Source: Tragulus kanchil (Eukaryota > Chordata > Mammalia > Artiodactyla > Tragulidae). Taken from it: a stretch of 64,000 nt of DNA. This document shows positions 11,976 through 24,729 of this stretch, piece by piece. Position 1 is the stretch's first letter. Each line of letters opens with the position of its first letter. A program made the translations under genes and the position numbers. A model generated the notes under the pieces. That model searched no databases and had not been told where the DNA came from. It was given only the letters and a program-made list of their open reading frames with translations. The stretch covers positions 142,370,854-142,434,853 of the forward strand of contig JAIOJX010000031.1 in assembly GCA_022376925.1 (NCBI GenBank), written 5' to 3'.

Positions 11976-12648
11976 AGGCTTGTCTGAGATGTCCTCCTTT
12001 GGGGTGATTTTCCTCCAGGTGGTCTCTCACCCTTCAAGAGGCAAATCTGAGTTTGTTCACATAGTGTCAATGGTAGAGTATGAAGAGTATGGGCAGAACC
12101 ACACTTGTGTGGTGCTCTTAAGACAAGTGGCAACGTCATTCCAGATTCAAGGGGTGGAGGAATAGAGCTCACCGCTTCATGCAAAGAGCTCATCACCTGG
12201 ACATGGATACAGGAGAGAGGAAGATCCTTTAAATAATGCACATGAGCTACCACAGGTCCTTAACTTATGAAATTTTACTATGTAGGTCAGGAGGGAGCCA
12301 TGCCATAAAGGCCTGGTTCACAAAGCCAACGTGGACATTGCCCTTGAGGCTCATACCACCAACAAACAATTACAGAAAAAACACAGGTTGAGTTGAGGGT
12401 ATTTTATAAAGCTTCACTGGTGCATGATTGGAGTTATTTAAAGATAATCCAAAGAACCTCTTTTCTGCAACTTATGTACAATGTTACATGCTAGACTATA
12501 TTTCAAAGATTCTAAAATGAGTAAGACATGGGAACTATGCACTATTATGCAAAGAAGGCCACATTTCCTTTGCTGCATAAAGGTTTATTATCAGTCATCT
12601 TTTCTGTGTAACAAGCTACCCAAATGTGGCTTAAAAAATAAACATTTA

Positions 12649-12948
12649 CAGCTTCCCTGGTGGTCCAGGGGGTAAAGAGTCCGCCTTGCAGTGCAAGGGG
12701 CACTGGTTTGATCCCTGGCCCAGGAAGATCTCATGTGCCACAGAGCAGCTGGACTGGTGTGTCCAATTATGAGCCAGAGCTCTGGAGCGCGTGTGCCCAG
12801 AACCGATGCTCTGCAGTGAGAGAGGCCACTGCAATGGGAGGCTCACACATACCAAAGAACAAAGATGGAAGAAAACAATAAATAACTGAGAAAGAGCTGG
12901 TGGCATAAAGTTTAAAAAAAAAAAAAGTGAACCACATAAAAAAAAAAA
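12649..12948 (+). mobile_element. CHR-2-type SINE, second copy in duplication D
   Basis: Same SINE as 11562-11862, with the same insertion point and the same 9-bp flanking repeats. The tail differs only by one A. Confidence 0.92.
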
Positions 12949-13525
12949 AAACATTTATTTGGCTTACTCATCTAGGAGCTAATTGGGAGTTTCTTCTGGT
13001 CTAGGTTGGACTCAGCAGACTGCTGCCGTCACTTGGTAGTTTAGGTGAAGACTCAGTCTTAAGGCTTGTCTGAGATGTCCTCCTTTGGGGTGATTTTCCT
13101 CCAGGTGGTCTCTCACCCTTCAAGAGGCAAATCTGAGTTTGTTCACATAGTGTCAATGGTAGAGTATGAAGAGTATGGGCAGAACCACACTTGTGTGGTG
13201 CTCTTAAGACAAGTGGCAACGTCATTCCAGATTCAAGGGGTGGAGGAATAGAGCTCACCGCTTCATGCAAAGAGCTCATCACCTGGACATGGATACAGGA
13301 GAGAGGAAGATCCTTTAAATAATGCACATGAGCTACCACAGGTCCTTAACTTATGAAATTTTACTATGTAGGTCAGGAGGGAGCCATGCCATAAAGGCCT
13401 GGTTCACAAAGCCAACGTGGACATTGCCCTTGAGGCTCATACCACCAACAAACAATTACAGAAAAAACACAGGTTGAGTTGAGGGTATTTTATAAAGCTT
13501 CACTGGTGCATGATTGGAGTTATTT

Positions 13526-14593
13526 TGAAGGGTACGCAGAAAATTTGCTTCAAGCGCAGCTGAAGATGGTTGAGGGAAGTCTGACAGAACAGTAATTGAA
13601 AAAGAAAGAAAAAAGACCATGCTTCATGCTTGCTTTTCAGATGCCTATTTGTAGACTAGCATCATGGCAACCTCCAAAGAGAAGGAGTAGAGGGTGGTTA
13701 ACAAGTAAGGGTTCAAATCTTGGCTTCCCACTGAAAGGAAGAATAAATTGAGGGAAGTGGCTTCCCTCTCTCTGAAGTTCCTTTCTGCATTCCAATAACC
13801 CCAGTCCTGATCACAATAAGAAAAAAAAGAAAACTTGAGCAGGGCAAATGGAACCTCAAATGAGAGACTGAGATGCAAACCAATGGAAGTTCACATTAAC
13901 ATAATCTTCCCTATAAATAATTATAAAGATTAGAAACAACAGAAAATAAACATTTGTAAATAGTGTGAACAAGCAATTGTATGAAGAAGAAGTATGAGTA
14001 ACTAATAAATATATAAAGAGATGCTTCACCCCTCACTACTGACTGGGAAAAAATAAATAATGAAGTGATACTATTTGTTTTCTTTAAAATTGGTCAATTT
14101 TTAAAGACTGATGTTCTCTAGAGTTGAAAAAAGTAGGAAAATGAAACCTGTAGATATTGTTGCATAGGGTCTACCTACAGCCTATATCAAAAATTTAAAT
14201 GATTTATATCCTGATCCAAACACTCTATGCTGAAGTGCGTGCAAGAGCTCACACAAGTACACGTGCACATGGGTGTACCTGCACATACACACATGCATGG
14301 ATGGATGTGTCTGTGTTTTTATCTATATATTCTCATAAGCATACATATCCGTCAAATAGAATATTAATTCAGTTTTGTTTGTAAAAAGGGAAATTCAAAG
14401 GCATCCTAAAAGTCTCCAATTAAACCAAATTTTTATCTATTAACATAAAAGATAGACATAACAGGAAAAAGCAAGTTGCAGAAAAATATATGAAGTATAT
14501 GTATATTCTATATGTATATTAGGTAAATAATTTCCTATCTTACTTCCTTTAAGGCTGTGATGCTAAAATGAGATAATATAGTGTTTTAAAACT
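13526..14593. other. Noncoding stretch
   Basis: No gene or clear transposon. It holds an imperfect CA-rich stretch near 14240-14300. The rest is AT-rich single-copy sequence. Confidence 0.5.
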
Positions 14594-14802
14594 GTTGTTT
14601 AAGCACTAAATCATGCCCAACCCTGTTACAACCCCATGGACTAGAGCCCGCCAGGCTCCTCTGTCCATAGAATTTCTTAGGCAAGAATATTCCCTTTCTC
14701 CAGGGAATCTTCCTGACCCAGGGATCAAATGCACATCTCCTACACTGGCAGGTAGTTTTATTATTATTTTTTTCTTTTGCCACTGAGGCACCAAGGAAGC
14801 CC
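14594..14802 (-). mobile_element. Bov-tA SINE, minus strand, with internal low-complexity insert
   Basis: The minus-strand head GGGCTTCCTTGGTGCCTCAG is separated from the rest of the tRNA-like part by an A/T-rich insert (plus-strand TTATTATTATTTTTTTCTT near 14758-14777). The Bov-A body continues to the TAAGCACTAAATCATG end. Imperfect flanking repeats GTTTTAAAA / GTTTTGAAA are compatible with a target-site duplication. Confidence 0.87.
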
Positions 14803-16460
14803 AGTTTTGAAATTGTAAAATACTTTAAATGTTAAAGCATACATGAATTCAGCTTTAAAAACTTTAAAAAATGTATTCATTTATTTCAAAGTTCAATGAC
14901 TTTCATTTGAAACACATATTTGCTTTTCTCAAGGAAATGAGGAAGTTATGTAATGGGAATCTTAGCAAACTAATTTTGGGCACATCAGAAATGAAGAAAA
15001 ATAAAATGAACCTGACGACACCTATCTAATTTTTTCCTTAGAGGACACAATCAGTTTACAAAGATAATATTTTGCTCTTCCTTCTCAGCCTTTCTCTTCC
15101 CTGAACAAATAGTTAAAATGGGATAACAAACTAATAAAAAATAATTTGGAATCTGGGGCATGATTATGGCCAGGAAAGATGCTGATGATCATTTCATGAG
15201 ATCAGAGAAAAACCTAAAATAGAGCGCTCTTCAATTACCATAACTTCTACTGTCATTGCAATTTCTGTACATAAAAGCCTTTGGTCTGAGTCACAACAAA
15301 TTTATCTGTAAATTGCACAATAAAGGATGGGGAATGGACTTTCCTTAAAAGAACAGACAGAACCAGTCATTTATGGGGACATCTTCCTCTTAATCGACAT
15401 GCAAGTGCAGCCCAATGCCGTCTCCATGATTGCATAAAGTTCTGAAGACTGTCACCCAAATCCACTCCCACCCTCTCCCAAGTTTAATTAAACCAGTATC
15501 ACACTGAGACTGGAAGGGAAACACAATGATACAACAATAAACAAACATTAATCATGATCATTACATACATTTTATTACATGAAATAAATAACACTGTGGA
15601 GCTTGCACCAGCCGATACAGCACTTCCTCTTGGATAACATCCTAAGGCAATTGAGGGGTAAAATAATACTAATAATGATAATAATAATTAGTATGAAAAG
15701 GAAAAAAGGGGCTTATCACCACATAAAGCAGAAACTGTATCCTCCTTCACTTATATTCATCTCATATTTGCTCATTTCTGGTTTCTCCTCACTGCGATAA
15801 ATGGAAAATAATTTTTTCTTATTTGTAGTCTAGCTTGGGTGTATATAATTCAACTCTAATTGCTCCAGGGCAAGGATATTCAGGGAATATTCAGTCAATA
15901 TTCAACACAAACTTATGGGACTCCACCAGGAAATAGGGGAGGAGGTTTTAACACTGGGCCCACATAGAGGCAGGAATAAAAAGAAGGAAAGACCCTCGGC
16001 AGGAATCAGGACAATGGCTTTTGTCTTTGCTAGAGAATAGACAAGGTCTCTAGTGTAACTATGTTCAAGTCCTTTTCTAAGCTGACCAGAGGATCTCCCT
16101 GGTTTGTTTCTGAATCAGGAATGAGCCCCCTTGAGGAAACTGCCCCATTGTTTTTGTTTCCAGAGGTCTTCTCGACATTTCTTTAGCACGAGGAACACAC
16201 TGGGAAGGCCTGCTAAATATGTAGCATGGCTATCCAATACTATTGTCCCATCTCCATGTAAGAATGACAAGAAATAGATTCTCTCCTGCAGAGATGTCCA
16301 TGAAAAAAACCACTCGGACAGCCAGGACATGAATCCCACTCTGTGGCCTTCCTCATTGTCCAGTCCTGGGGCTGGGGGCTGCCCAAGGCACTCTCTTAGA
16401 GTCTGCTATAATGAAAAAAACAAAAAAAATCCAACCTGTGGGCTTCATGATATGCAAACT
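14803..16460. other. Noncoding single-copy stretch
   Basis: About 1.65 kb of AT-rich sequence with no recognised repeat or gene. A small (AAT)-like tract lies near 15665-15690. No splice-bounded open frame stands out. Confidence 0.5.
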
Positions 16461-16476
16461 GAGTATTAGGCTGAAA

Positions 16477-16676
16477 TGGTAAGTCGTTCAGTTGTGTTTG
16501 ACTCTTTGTAACGCCATAGACTGTAACCCACCAGAATCCTATATCCACGGAATTCTCCAGGCAAGAATACTAGAGTGGGCTGCCATTTCCTTCTCCAGGG
16601 GATCTTCCTGACACAGAGATCAAACCTGGGGCTCCTGCATTGCAGGCAGATTCTTTACCATGTGAATCACTAGAGA
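16477..16676 (-). mobile_element. Bov-tA SINE, minus strand, with TSD
   Basis: The Bov-tA body and head in reverse (CTTCTCCAGGGGATCTTCC, then TGCATTGCAGGCAGATTC). It is flanked by a long target-site duplication with one or two mismatches, GAGTATTAGGCT at 16461 and GAGTATTAAGCT at 16677, which fixes the element ends. Confidence 0.9.
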
Positions 16677-17489
16677 GAGTATTAAGCTAGAAAATACTAA
16701 TATCTTTCGTCCTTTCTCAACTTTGGGCATGTGATGGTGATGGGAAGATTCCACGTCAATCTTCTAGTGGGAATTCTGGAGGAAGAATCTGTCTTCTTTC
16801 ATAAAGGAAGGAGGAAGGTATTGCTATATGAGGATTTGCCTTTGACTCCCTCTTGAATATTTTCTCTGACTATTCCACACCCTAGTTCTGCTCAGAAGAG
16901 CCTGAATTTTAATGGCTTTATGAGTCAAGGGCAGGCTCCCTTCCAGGTTTAAAATGGAAGCTGTCGAGCTATGAACGGAGTCGATGTGTCTTTAGACCCA
17001 CGGCTGTGGTCTCTTGCATGGTCTCCTTGGAGCTGCTTGGGCTGGCTTTTAACCCAGTTAGGAAGTACAAGTAGCAGGCTTCCCTCGGGTATTGCCCTTC
17101 CTCCGGCCAAGATATAGCTCCCTTCTACAGGGAGTCCTTGGTGAGGAAGCTTGGGAGCCACTGTTGCTGCCCAGGGGTCTGGCATTTGACACCCAGAGAC
17201 AGAAGACTGACAAGTGTGACTGGAGCTCCCCTCTCCTGGTCTGTGGCCCTTTCTGCAGGAGATTGACAGGAGCGTGGCCAGCACTGAAGAGGCCACTGGT
17301 GTTCTCACCACCCCCACCCATGTTCCTGCCCCCTCCCCCCACAGACGCTTTTGGACAAATGACAGGAGAAGGAATAGGTGAGAAGACACACTCCAAAGCC
17401 CGCTCCTGTTCCAGTCCCTCAGGAAATGTCGCCTCACTCTCTGCCAATGAATTTCTAGGGCTGTCTCCATCATAAATACTCTGATTAAA

Positions 17490-17960
17490 ATGTAAATTTG
17501 GCCAACCTATCAGCTTCCCATTAAGGGGACTCTTTAAAAACGCCGTTAATCAGTTGGAAGATATGTAGTGAAATACCACTCATCAATTGTAACTGCTTAT
17601 GACAGTTAACAAAGCTTTATATTTGCCCCAAACATGTGCTGATCTATCCATTATGCCAAGGTTCACTCTCACGCTAATTGTACATTTTCTTCTCTAATGC
17701 ATTTTTGCTGTTATCTCATAGGCTAATGAAAGCTAGGAAATCAATAAATATAAATTATACATGCAAAGAAGGACTGCTGCAAACATAAAGTTTCTAATTA
17801 ATTGCACTTGATTAATTTATATCCTTTAATTATCTTGCTAAGCCACAAACAACATAAATATCTCTGCAATCTGGTTATTGCTATGTCAGTCATAAAAAAG
17901 CAGACACAGTAAATCTATGGAATCTAGCAAACCGCATTGCCAGAAAACATGGAATGGCAT
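17490..17960. promoter_or_regulatory. Candidate conserved noncoding element
   Basis: AT-rich unique sequence with many TAAT/ATTA cores (for example CTAATTAATTGC and TGATTAATTTAT near 17795-17820), no repeat signature and no coding potential. It resembles the enhancer-like elements that surround developmental genes. Conservation cannot be tested here, so this is a guess from composition only. Confidence 0.25.
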
Positions 17961-19558
17961 AAGCCATAAATATTACTGGACTTACTCAAGACACCGATGA
18001 ATAATTTCAGCTTGACAAATTAACACTAAATATGTTGTATAGTTATTTGACGAAGGTTATAGTGATGTGATAGGTTTAAATGGTGCACAAGGAGTAAGCA
18101 AAAATGTGGATCTCACCCATAGGCTTATCAAAACCTGCTCGAACCAAGGAGGAGCCCCGTGGGTAAGACCCCACACGCAAAAATCTGGTGTCATTGTGCA
18201 AAAGGAAGTACTGGCTGCAGGTCAATGTGAAAGGCAAAGCGTGAATTCTTTGGCTTCTTGGTTTCCCTTTGATAAGACTGATCAACAAAGAATAATCCTA
18301 CCTCCTCTGCACAGGCAAAAAGGAAAATGTAGGAATTTACATCTGGGAACTGGACACCAGGTTGGGAAGAGAACAGAATGTCTATATGCTGCCATTGTTT
18401 TAAGAGAAGCAACTTTTACATGGAAAGTGCTTTCTTTTTATCCACTCCCCCCTCCTTTTAATTTTATCTGACTCTGCTAAGCCAGCCATCTGTCACTGAT
18501 CTGAAATCTAATCCTCTCTGTCCACCAGACGTGCTCTTTGTCCTAGGCCACCGCATATTACCAACCATCTATATCTACAACTTTCATAAATGTGTAAAAG
18601 GAAACTGTATCTGTCCTCAGCTCCACTCAGACAAAGACCATCTGTCAGCCACTGCCGCTATTCTTTAAAAAAAGAAAGCATCCAAAGGGATTTGGCCTTT
18701 ACCAAGTAAACCCACTTAACCCTTCCAATAAGATTAACTGTTATTTGTTTCCATTAAATAAAAATGACCATGCTAATATACATTTAATAGTTCTGTAACA
18801 GTGGCAGAAAGATGCGCTTCTCCTGTGGATATCTTCTGTAGATAAAACACACATGCATATAAATCCCAGAATAATGACGGCAAGAAGATAACCTGTAAGG
18901 CAAAGGACGTTTTCGCTTCCTTCTTCCAGGCTGGGGCTATGAAAGAGAAGTCCCCATTAAATATAGAAACCATAGAGTGCCTACTCTCCTGGCCTTCAAT
19001 TCTACAGTAAATAGTACTTCTGGATGTAACGTATGGCTGAACACATCCAATTATGAAGATTCAGAGGTCATCCTCTGATTTCTACCCTCTGACCATTGTA
19101 CATTCTTGGAGGCAGTTTTATGGCTGTTACATAACACATTTTGAAGATCTCTGTGTGTGCTTTAGAGACAGGCTCACTAGGTATGATTGTAATTATGAGA
19201 AATTGGTCGGACGAAGGAAATAACTGCTGTTTTAGTGACACGAAAGCCCAACTGTGGTCCCCTTTTGGAATGTCTGTCTCCTAGGTTCATCTTAAAGACT
19301 GCCAGAGTTGTCTGGCTTAGCATTTGAGAAGCGAAACAAATAATGAACATTTGCTTCCATGGGAGAGCCCAGGTGAAGTTTTTCAAATGTTTCTTCGCTA
19401 GATGTTTGTAGACAAATTCTCCCAGGATAACCGTGTGTTAGTGGTGCATCCTCAAAGGACGTAGGCCAAATTCTGCCCAAGCGTAGTTGAGGTATATACA
19501 AGATCTTATAGAAAAACCTGAATGAACTTTATGGCCAACACTACATGTATCTATATAG

Positions 19559-19561
19559 GCG

Positions 19562-19592
<31 letters not shown>

Positions 19593-19595
19593 ATA
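19559..19595. repeat. (GT)n microsatellite
   Basis: Two GT runs separated by ATAT. Confidence 0.95.
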
Positions 19596-20139
19596 CACAT
19601 TTTTTTAACATAAGCGCAATTTACCTTTCACAGAACCTTTGTGCGCCCACAGCAACCTGTTTTTCCACTCAAGAGCTCCATGGATTGAGAGGATCAGGGG
19701 TTTTTGCAGATAACTAGGGTGGGGGGAGCAGACAAGCCCATGGACAGCAGGCAGGCTTCAGAGAAGGCTCTCTGGGCCTTGGCCAGGTTTCCCTCTATCA
19801 CCATTGCTGGCTGCAGACATGGCAGGGGGTGGGCAAAAATGGGCACAACCATCAGACAGATGCAATGGGTATGTTTTTCCCCTCCTGCTGAGCCTCTAGA
19901 CCTTAAACATTTTTACACAGTGGAGCATACTCAGTTTCATGGGAAAATCCAATCCAATGCTTCCCAGATCCAAACAGATACACCTGGCATTTGGCAATCC
20001 GTGTCCACTCTCCTCCTCTCATTGAGCAATGATCAGAACGTGGGGTGACTGTTCTTTCCCCAAACGCTGCTCAGGGGTGAGCTGCAGACCTCCTGCCTAC
20101 TCTCGGCTTGACCGAGACCTCTACCGTGGGGCGTGCCCT

Positions 20140-22333
20140 CAACCTTCTCTTCCCTCGGAGGCCCAACTCCGGCACCTAGGCGTCGGCCGGCTTCCCAGCC
20201 AGCTCAGCCCCGGTGCCATTGCTACAGGAGGGGAGGAGTTGTGCGGTGCATTCAGCATTCAGTGCAAATGCTGCCACAATCTCAAAGGAGACAGGTACCT
20301 CTCCTCCGGATGCTGGGATCAGATGGGCGAGGGAGAGGCACTCCGGATGCCTGCCTACCGGCTCCTCTGAGGTAAGGAGAAAGGCAGGCCCGTGACAAGT
20401 ATGGCCCCTGCTCGTTCCCCTGGCTGATGGCTGGAAAAATACCAATGTGTCCAGCAGCTAGGAAGTATGGATCTCCCAGTCGAGTTCACTAGATGTGTCA
20501 TTTTCGATTTAACGCACCTAGGTAGCAAGCCCGACTCACTAGGTTTGACTGCAATTACCTTATCTTTCCTATTTTTAGTGACAGGACCAGATTATTTTAA
20601 GTGCATTTTATAGAAAACCCTTCTTTACTGAAGTATAAAGACTGTAATAAAGACAATACAATGTTTTGAAACTGTTTTAAATCTTTCACTCAGCGTTGCT
20701 TCTACAGATTTAACATGTAGGGGTTCTAATCTTACTGCTACTAATTAGAGCTTTAGTGTAATTGTGCCAACAGGGTGCTTGGCATAATAATTACTATTGA
20801 GAGATTCTGGTGGCGCAGTAACATGCCTACATAATGCAGATATGTCTAGTATTACAGTGCAGTCACCTTTGTATGTTGACTCAAGTTGGATTTTAACCAA
20901 GTAAGGGTTATTTTGCCTTTATAATAAAGCTTAAAAGCCATATACATATGTATGATTTAGGTATCCATTTTTCCTCTTTGAGTCTTTTGAATATTAATTA
21001 GCAGGAACCTCAGAAGGCAACAGGAACACATTCCGTTTCAAATATCTCACAATTTAGGGCAATTCACTCTCTGAGGAGAATGGCCCATGCTTCTGTGGCG
21101 GAGAGTCTATTTTGATGCAATGGTGCACGGCGCCTAGATTGCTCCCAGGGTGAGGGTCCTTCTCCGGAGAAATCCTGCCTTGTTGTGACAAGCAGAGAAA
21201 GGAAATGGGGGCTCTGGGGCCAACCAGGAGCTGCCCCAGTCCCCCAACCTTCTCTTCCCTCGAGGCCCAACTCCGCACCTAGCGCGGCCGGCTTCCCAGC
21301 CAGCTCAGCCCGGTGCCATTGCTACAGGAGGGAGGGTTGTGCGGTGCATTCAGCATTCAGTGCAAATGCTGCCACAATCTCAAAGGAGACAGGTACCTCT
21401 CCTCCGGATGCTGGGATCAGATGGGCGAGGGAGAGGCACTCCGGATGCCTGCCTACCGGCTCCTCTGAGGTAAGGAGAAAGGCAGGCCCGTGACAAGTAT
21501 GGCCCCTGCTCGTTCCCCTGGCTGATGGCTGGAAAAATACCAATGTGTCCAGCAGCTAGGAAGTATGGATCTCCCAGTCGAGTTCACTAGATGTGTCATT
21601 TTCGATTTAACGCACCTAGGTAGCAAGCCCGACTCACTAGGTTTGACTGCAATTACCTTATCTTTCCTATTTTTAGTGACAGGACCAGATTATTTTAAGT
21701 GCATTTTATAGAAAACCCTTCTTTACTGAAGTATAAAGACTGTAATAAAGACAATACAATGTTTTGAAACTGTTTTAAATCTTTCACTCAGCGTTGCTTC
21801 TACAGATTTAACATGTAGGGGTTCTAATCTTACTGCTACTAATTAGAGCTTTAGTGTAATTGTGCCAACAGGGTGCTTGGCATAATAATTACTATTGAGA
21901 GATTCTGGTGGCGCAGTAACATGCCTACATAATGCAGATATGTCTAGTATTACAGTGCAGTCACCTTTGTATGTTGACTCAAGTTGGATTTTAACCAAGT
22001 AAGGGTTATTTTGCCTTTATAATAAAGCTTAAAAGCCATATACATATGTATGATTTAGGTATCCATTTTTCCTCTTTGAGTCTTTTGAATATTAATTAGC
22101 AGGAACCTCAGAAGGCAACAGGAACACATTCCGTTTCAAATATCTCACAATTTAGGGCAATTCACTCTCTGAGGAGAATGGCCCATGCTTCTGTGGCGGA
22201 GAGTCTATTTTGATGCAATGGTGCACGGCGCCTAGATTGCTCCCAGGGTGAGGGTCCTTCTCCGGAGAAATCCTGCCTTGTTGTGACAAGCAGAGAAAGG
22301 AAATGGGGGCTCTGGGGCCAACCAGGAGCTGCC
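20140..22333. repeat. Direct duplication E (20140-21235 and 21245-22333)
   Basis: Offset 1105 at the left edge, falling to 1098. All the loss lies in the first 100 bases of copy 2, where seven or so single bases are missing from short runs (CTCGGAGG to CTCGAGG, CCGGCACC to CCGCACC, CCCCGG to CCCGG, GGGGAGGAG to GGGAGG). After that the copies match. A 9-base spacer separates them. This is the clearest signature of a low-quality contig start. Confidence 0.96.
20560..21060. promoter_or_regulatory. Candidate conserved noncoding element (repeated at about 21660-22150)
   Basis: Unique AT-rich sequence with TAATTAGAGC, CATAATAATTAC and AATATTAATTAGC motifs and no transposon signature. Suggestive of a conserved enhancer, but based on base composition and motif density only. 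Its second appearance is due to duplication E. Confidence 0.25.
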
Positions 22334-24459
22334 TTTGGATGGAATTGGTATCTGGTTTATAAGGGGAATCTCTGAAAACATTTTCTTGGTAATTGTCATG
22401 CCCTTGCATCTTTGAAAATGTAGAGCCTACGTCGGAGATGTCTATTTCTACTCGAGCCTAGGTAGTTTTGAATATAATTATCCCCTGGTCCCTACTGTTT
22501 ATTGTAAAGGGGACATCTGAAAAAACTGTCAGGGTGTCACATGCAGGAGGTAGGTGACAGGGTATGTACGGAGGAGGGTGGACACGAATGTATGTACAAG
22601 TCCTTCTTACTTAGGAGTGACCCCGGAATTGGGCAGGTGGCCTCCAGGCTTCCACTTGATTTATGAAGTGATGAGCAAGGGAGACACGGGTGGGTTTCAC
22701 TTTTCTGTGGTGTCAATGAGCTCTCAGGGATGCTGTGTGGCCGGGGCAGGGGCCTCCTGCTGCTGCAATGCTGGGCACAGAGATTCCGGGCACTGGGACC
22801 CCCACACTCTTATGCACAAACACGGGCAAACTGGGGGTGGGTTCTTCCTTTCATAAAATATTTTCATTTTGTTTGAGCGCTGTGATGGAGTTTCTACCAA
22901 ACTGAGAGCCATAAGTCACCTAAGAGGACGTCACCAGCCATTTAAAGTACACTGCAGAGGCTTTTTAATGTAATACAGACAGGAGGAAGGGAGTGGGTAA
23001 TGGCCCCGGGTCTGAACTCTAGCTCCTTTTACCTCCATCCGACAGCCTTGTTTTTACTGCCCCTTAGTGCCTCCCTTTTAAAGTGACAGGAAACCAATTT
23101 CTGATTACAAATCAATGGGCTAGGATGTCACCTCTGGACAGGCAAGTTAGCTGTAAATCCAAAGAGTCACCCAGGATGCCAGGAAATGCGGGGTCAGGGT
23201 ATGAAGGCGATTGCTTTCCACAATGCTCATGGAAAGACACTTGTTATTACAGAGCTTTGTAGCTGCGTCTCCAGGGTGGAATGCCCAGGTAGCTCCAGTC
23301 CCCCCCTCACCTCCCCTGGCTGGTCCAGAGGCAAGAGGGTGGGCTTGCCACATGCACCAAATGCCACAGTAAAATGCTCATTTTACCATGGAGGCCCCAG
23401 CCCTTTCCCAGGCTGATGACTAGCAAAATTCCTCTCTTCCCAGACTGTACATAGCCTTCATGTTAACCCAAACGATATACACTTCTGTCATGCAAGATAC
23501 CTTTTGATGAAGCCTCTTTTTTCTTTAAGCTTTTAAGATAATCTTAGAGAAATCATCAAGCTATAAAAAGAAATCAATAAAAACAGAAAAGGTTCCCATC
23601 ACCCCGAAAAAAATCCATAACTTTTGCATTTTAATAGAGACGCTACAGGACCAGACCCGTCATTTTCTTTCTGATGTGCTCCTTTGATTTCCCCTTATAT
23701 CTCACAGGGCTCTTGACTTTCTTGAGAAAGGGATTATTGAATTGTGTGTCTCCCTCAGATGTACTTGATCACTCAAGTATCTGTACTTAAGAATGTTAGA
23801 GTCTGTTCAGCTGTTGCCTCTTTGGAGCTCATTGGGGCTTGTCATCTTCATATTAATTGGGTTTTGTGCAGGAATCTGAAGTTCCACATGGAGTGGCTTT
23901 CGAGAGAGAAGATTACGCCCAAAGCCAGATACAAAGACAAACATGTTTAGCACAACAATTATGATAATGGAAGAAACATTCTGTCATGAAATAACCAATC
24001 TGATTAAGGGCTCTTCTACGTTATCAAATATTAATCTGATGTCTTCAGTCTAACCTGGTTTGAACATAAGAGGCTTCTTACGGTTTTATGTATTAACAGA
24101 TTTGTAAAAGCTGGACATATAGAGTCTAATAGTATGAGACAGGCAAGCCAGGCTAGTAAAAGGATTTTTTTTTCTTTTGCTGAATGTAATCCATTTAAAT
24201 TTAAAATAGACACAGATAGGATCATAAACCTGAAATCAAAATTAAAACACAGACTGCCAATGAGACCTTTTGTATAATTCCAACCATATGGCAATTCAGA
24301 ACCATATTGTAAGAAGTATTAGTGTTCGCATCTATTTAAAAAAACGAGGTCAATATCTTGATGGTAAATCATCAGAGTAAACGTACAATCACTTGAAAGT
24401 TTCCAGACTTTCTTAAGACCCACACAAACTGGTTGGTAATAGAAGTAGTGATAGTCTTA

Positions 24460-24680
24460 CGAGAAAGTTAATTTTATTTGTACTTTTCAGCTGCTTTCAG
24501 CTTAATTGCACAATTTCCTCAATTATTAAAGTTCATTCTGCATACTTAAGTTCATTAGCCATTGTCAAATGGGCAAATTACTTTGCAATTTTAATATTTG
24601 TTGGACAAAGCTGCATTAATAGGTTCACTCTGCAAGCAGAGTTTCTCAGTTTTTACGACAGTATCCACTGATGACTGTAT
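24460..24680. promoter_or_regulatory. Candidate conserved noncoding element
   Basis: Dense AATT/TTAATT content (GCTTAATTGCACAATTTCC, GCATTAATAGG) in unique sequence with no repeat or coding signal. Low confidence without a cross-species alignment. Confidence 0.25.
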
Positions 24681-24710
24681 TTATCTGCATCAGGAGTCAG
24701 GAACTGTATC

Positions 24711-24729
24711 TTTTTTTTTTTTTTTTTTT
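24711..24729. repeat. Poly-T tract
   Basis: Nineteen T in a row. No SINE or LINE body is visible on either side, so it is not clearly a retroposon tail. Confidence 0.9.

Larger units (their letters stand above)
11379..13525. repeat. Direct duplication D (11379-12439 and 12466-13525)
   Basis: Offset 1087, becoming 1086 after one poly-A difference. The 26-base spacer 12440-12465 begins AAAGATAATCCAAAGAAC. That string also occurs just left of copy 1 (11323-11340) and at the end of duplication C, so the second copy appears to drag along a damaged piece of its true left flank. Both copies carry the same nested SINE. Confidence 0.96.
16692..20139. other. Single-copy, SINE-poor noncoding stretch
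   Basis: About 3.4 kb without any ruminant SINE. It holds a GC-rich part with overlapping open frames (16949-17475), an AT-rich homeobox-site-like block (17490-17960) and a (GT)n tract (19559-19595). I see no convincing coding exon. Confidence 0.5.
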
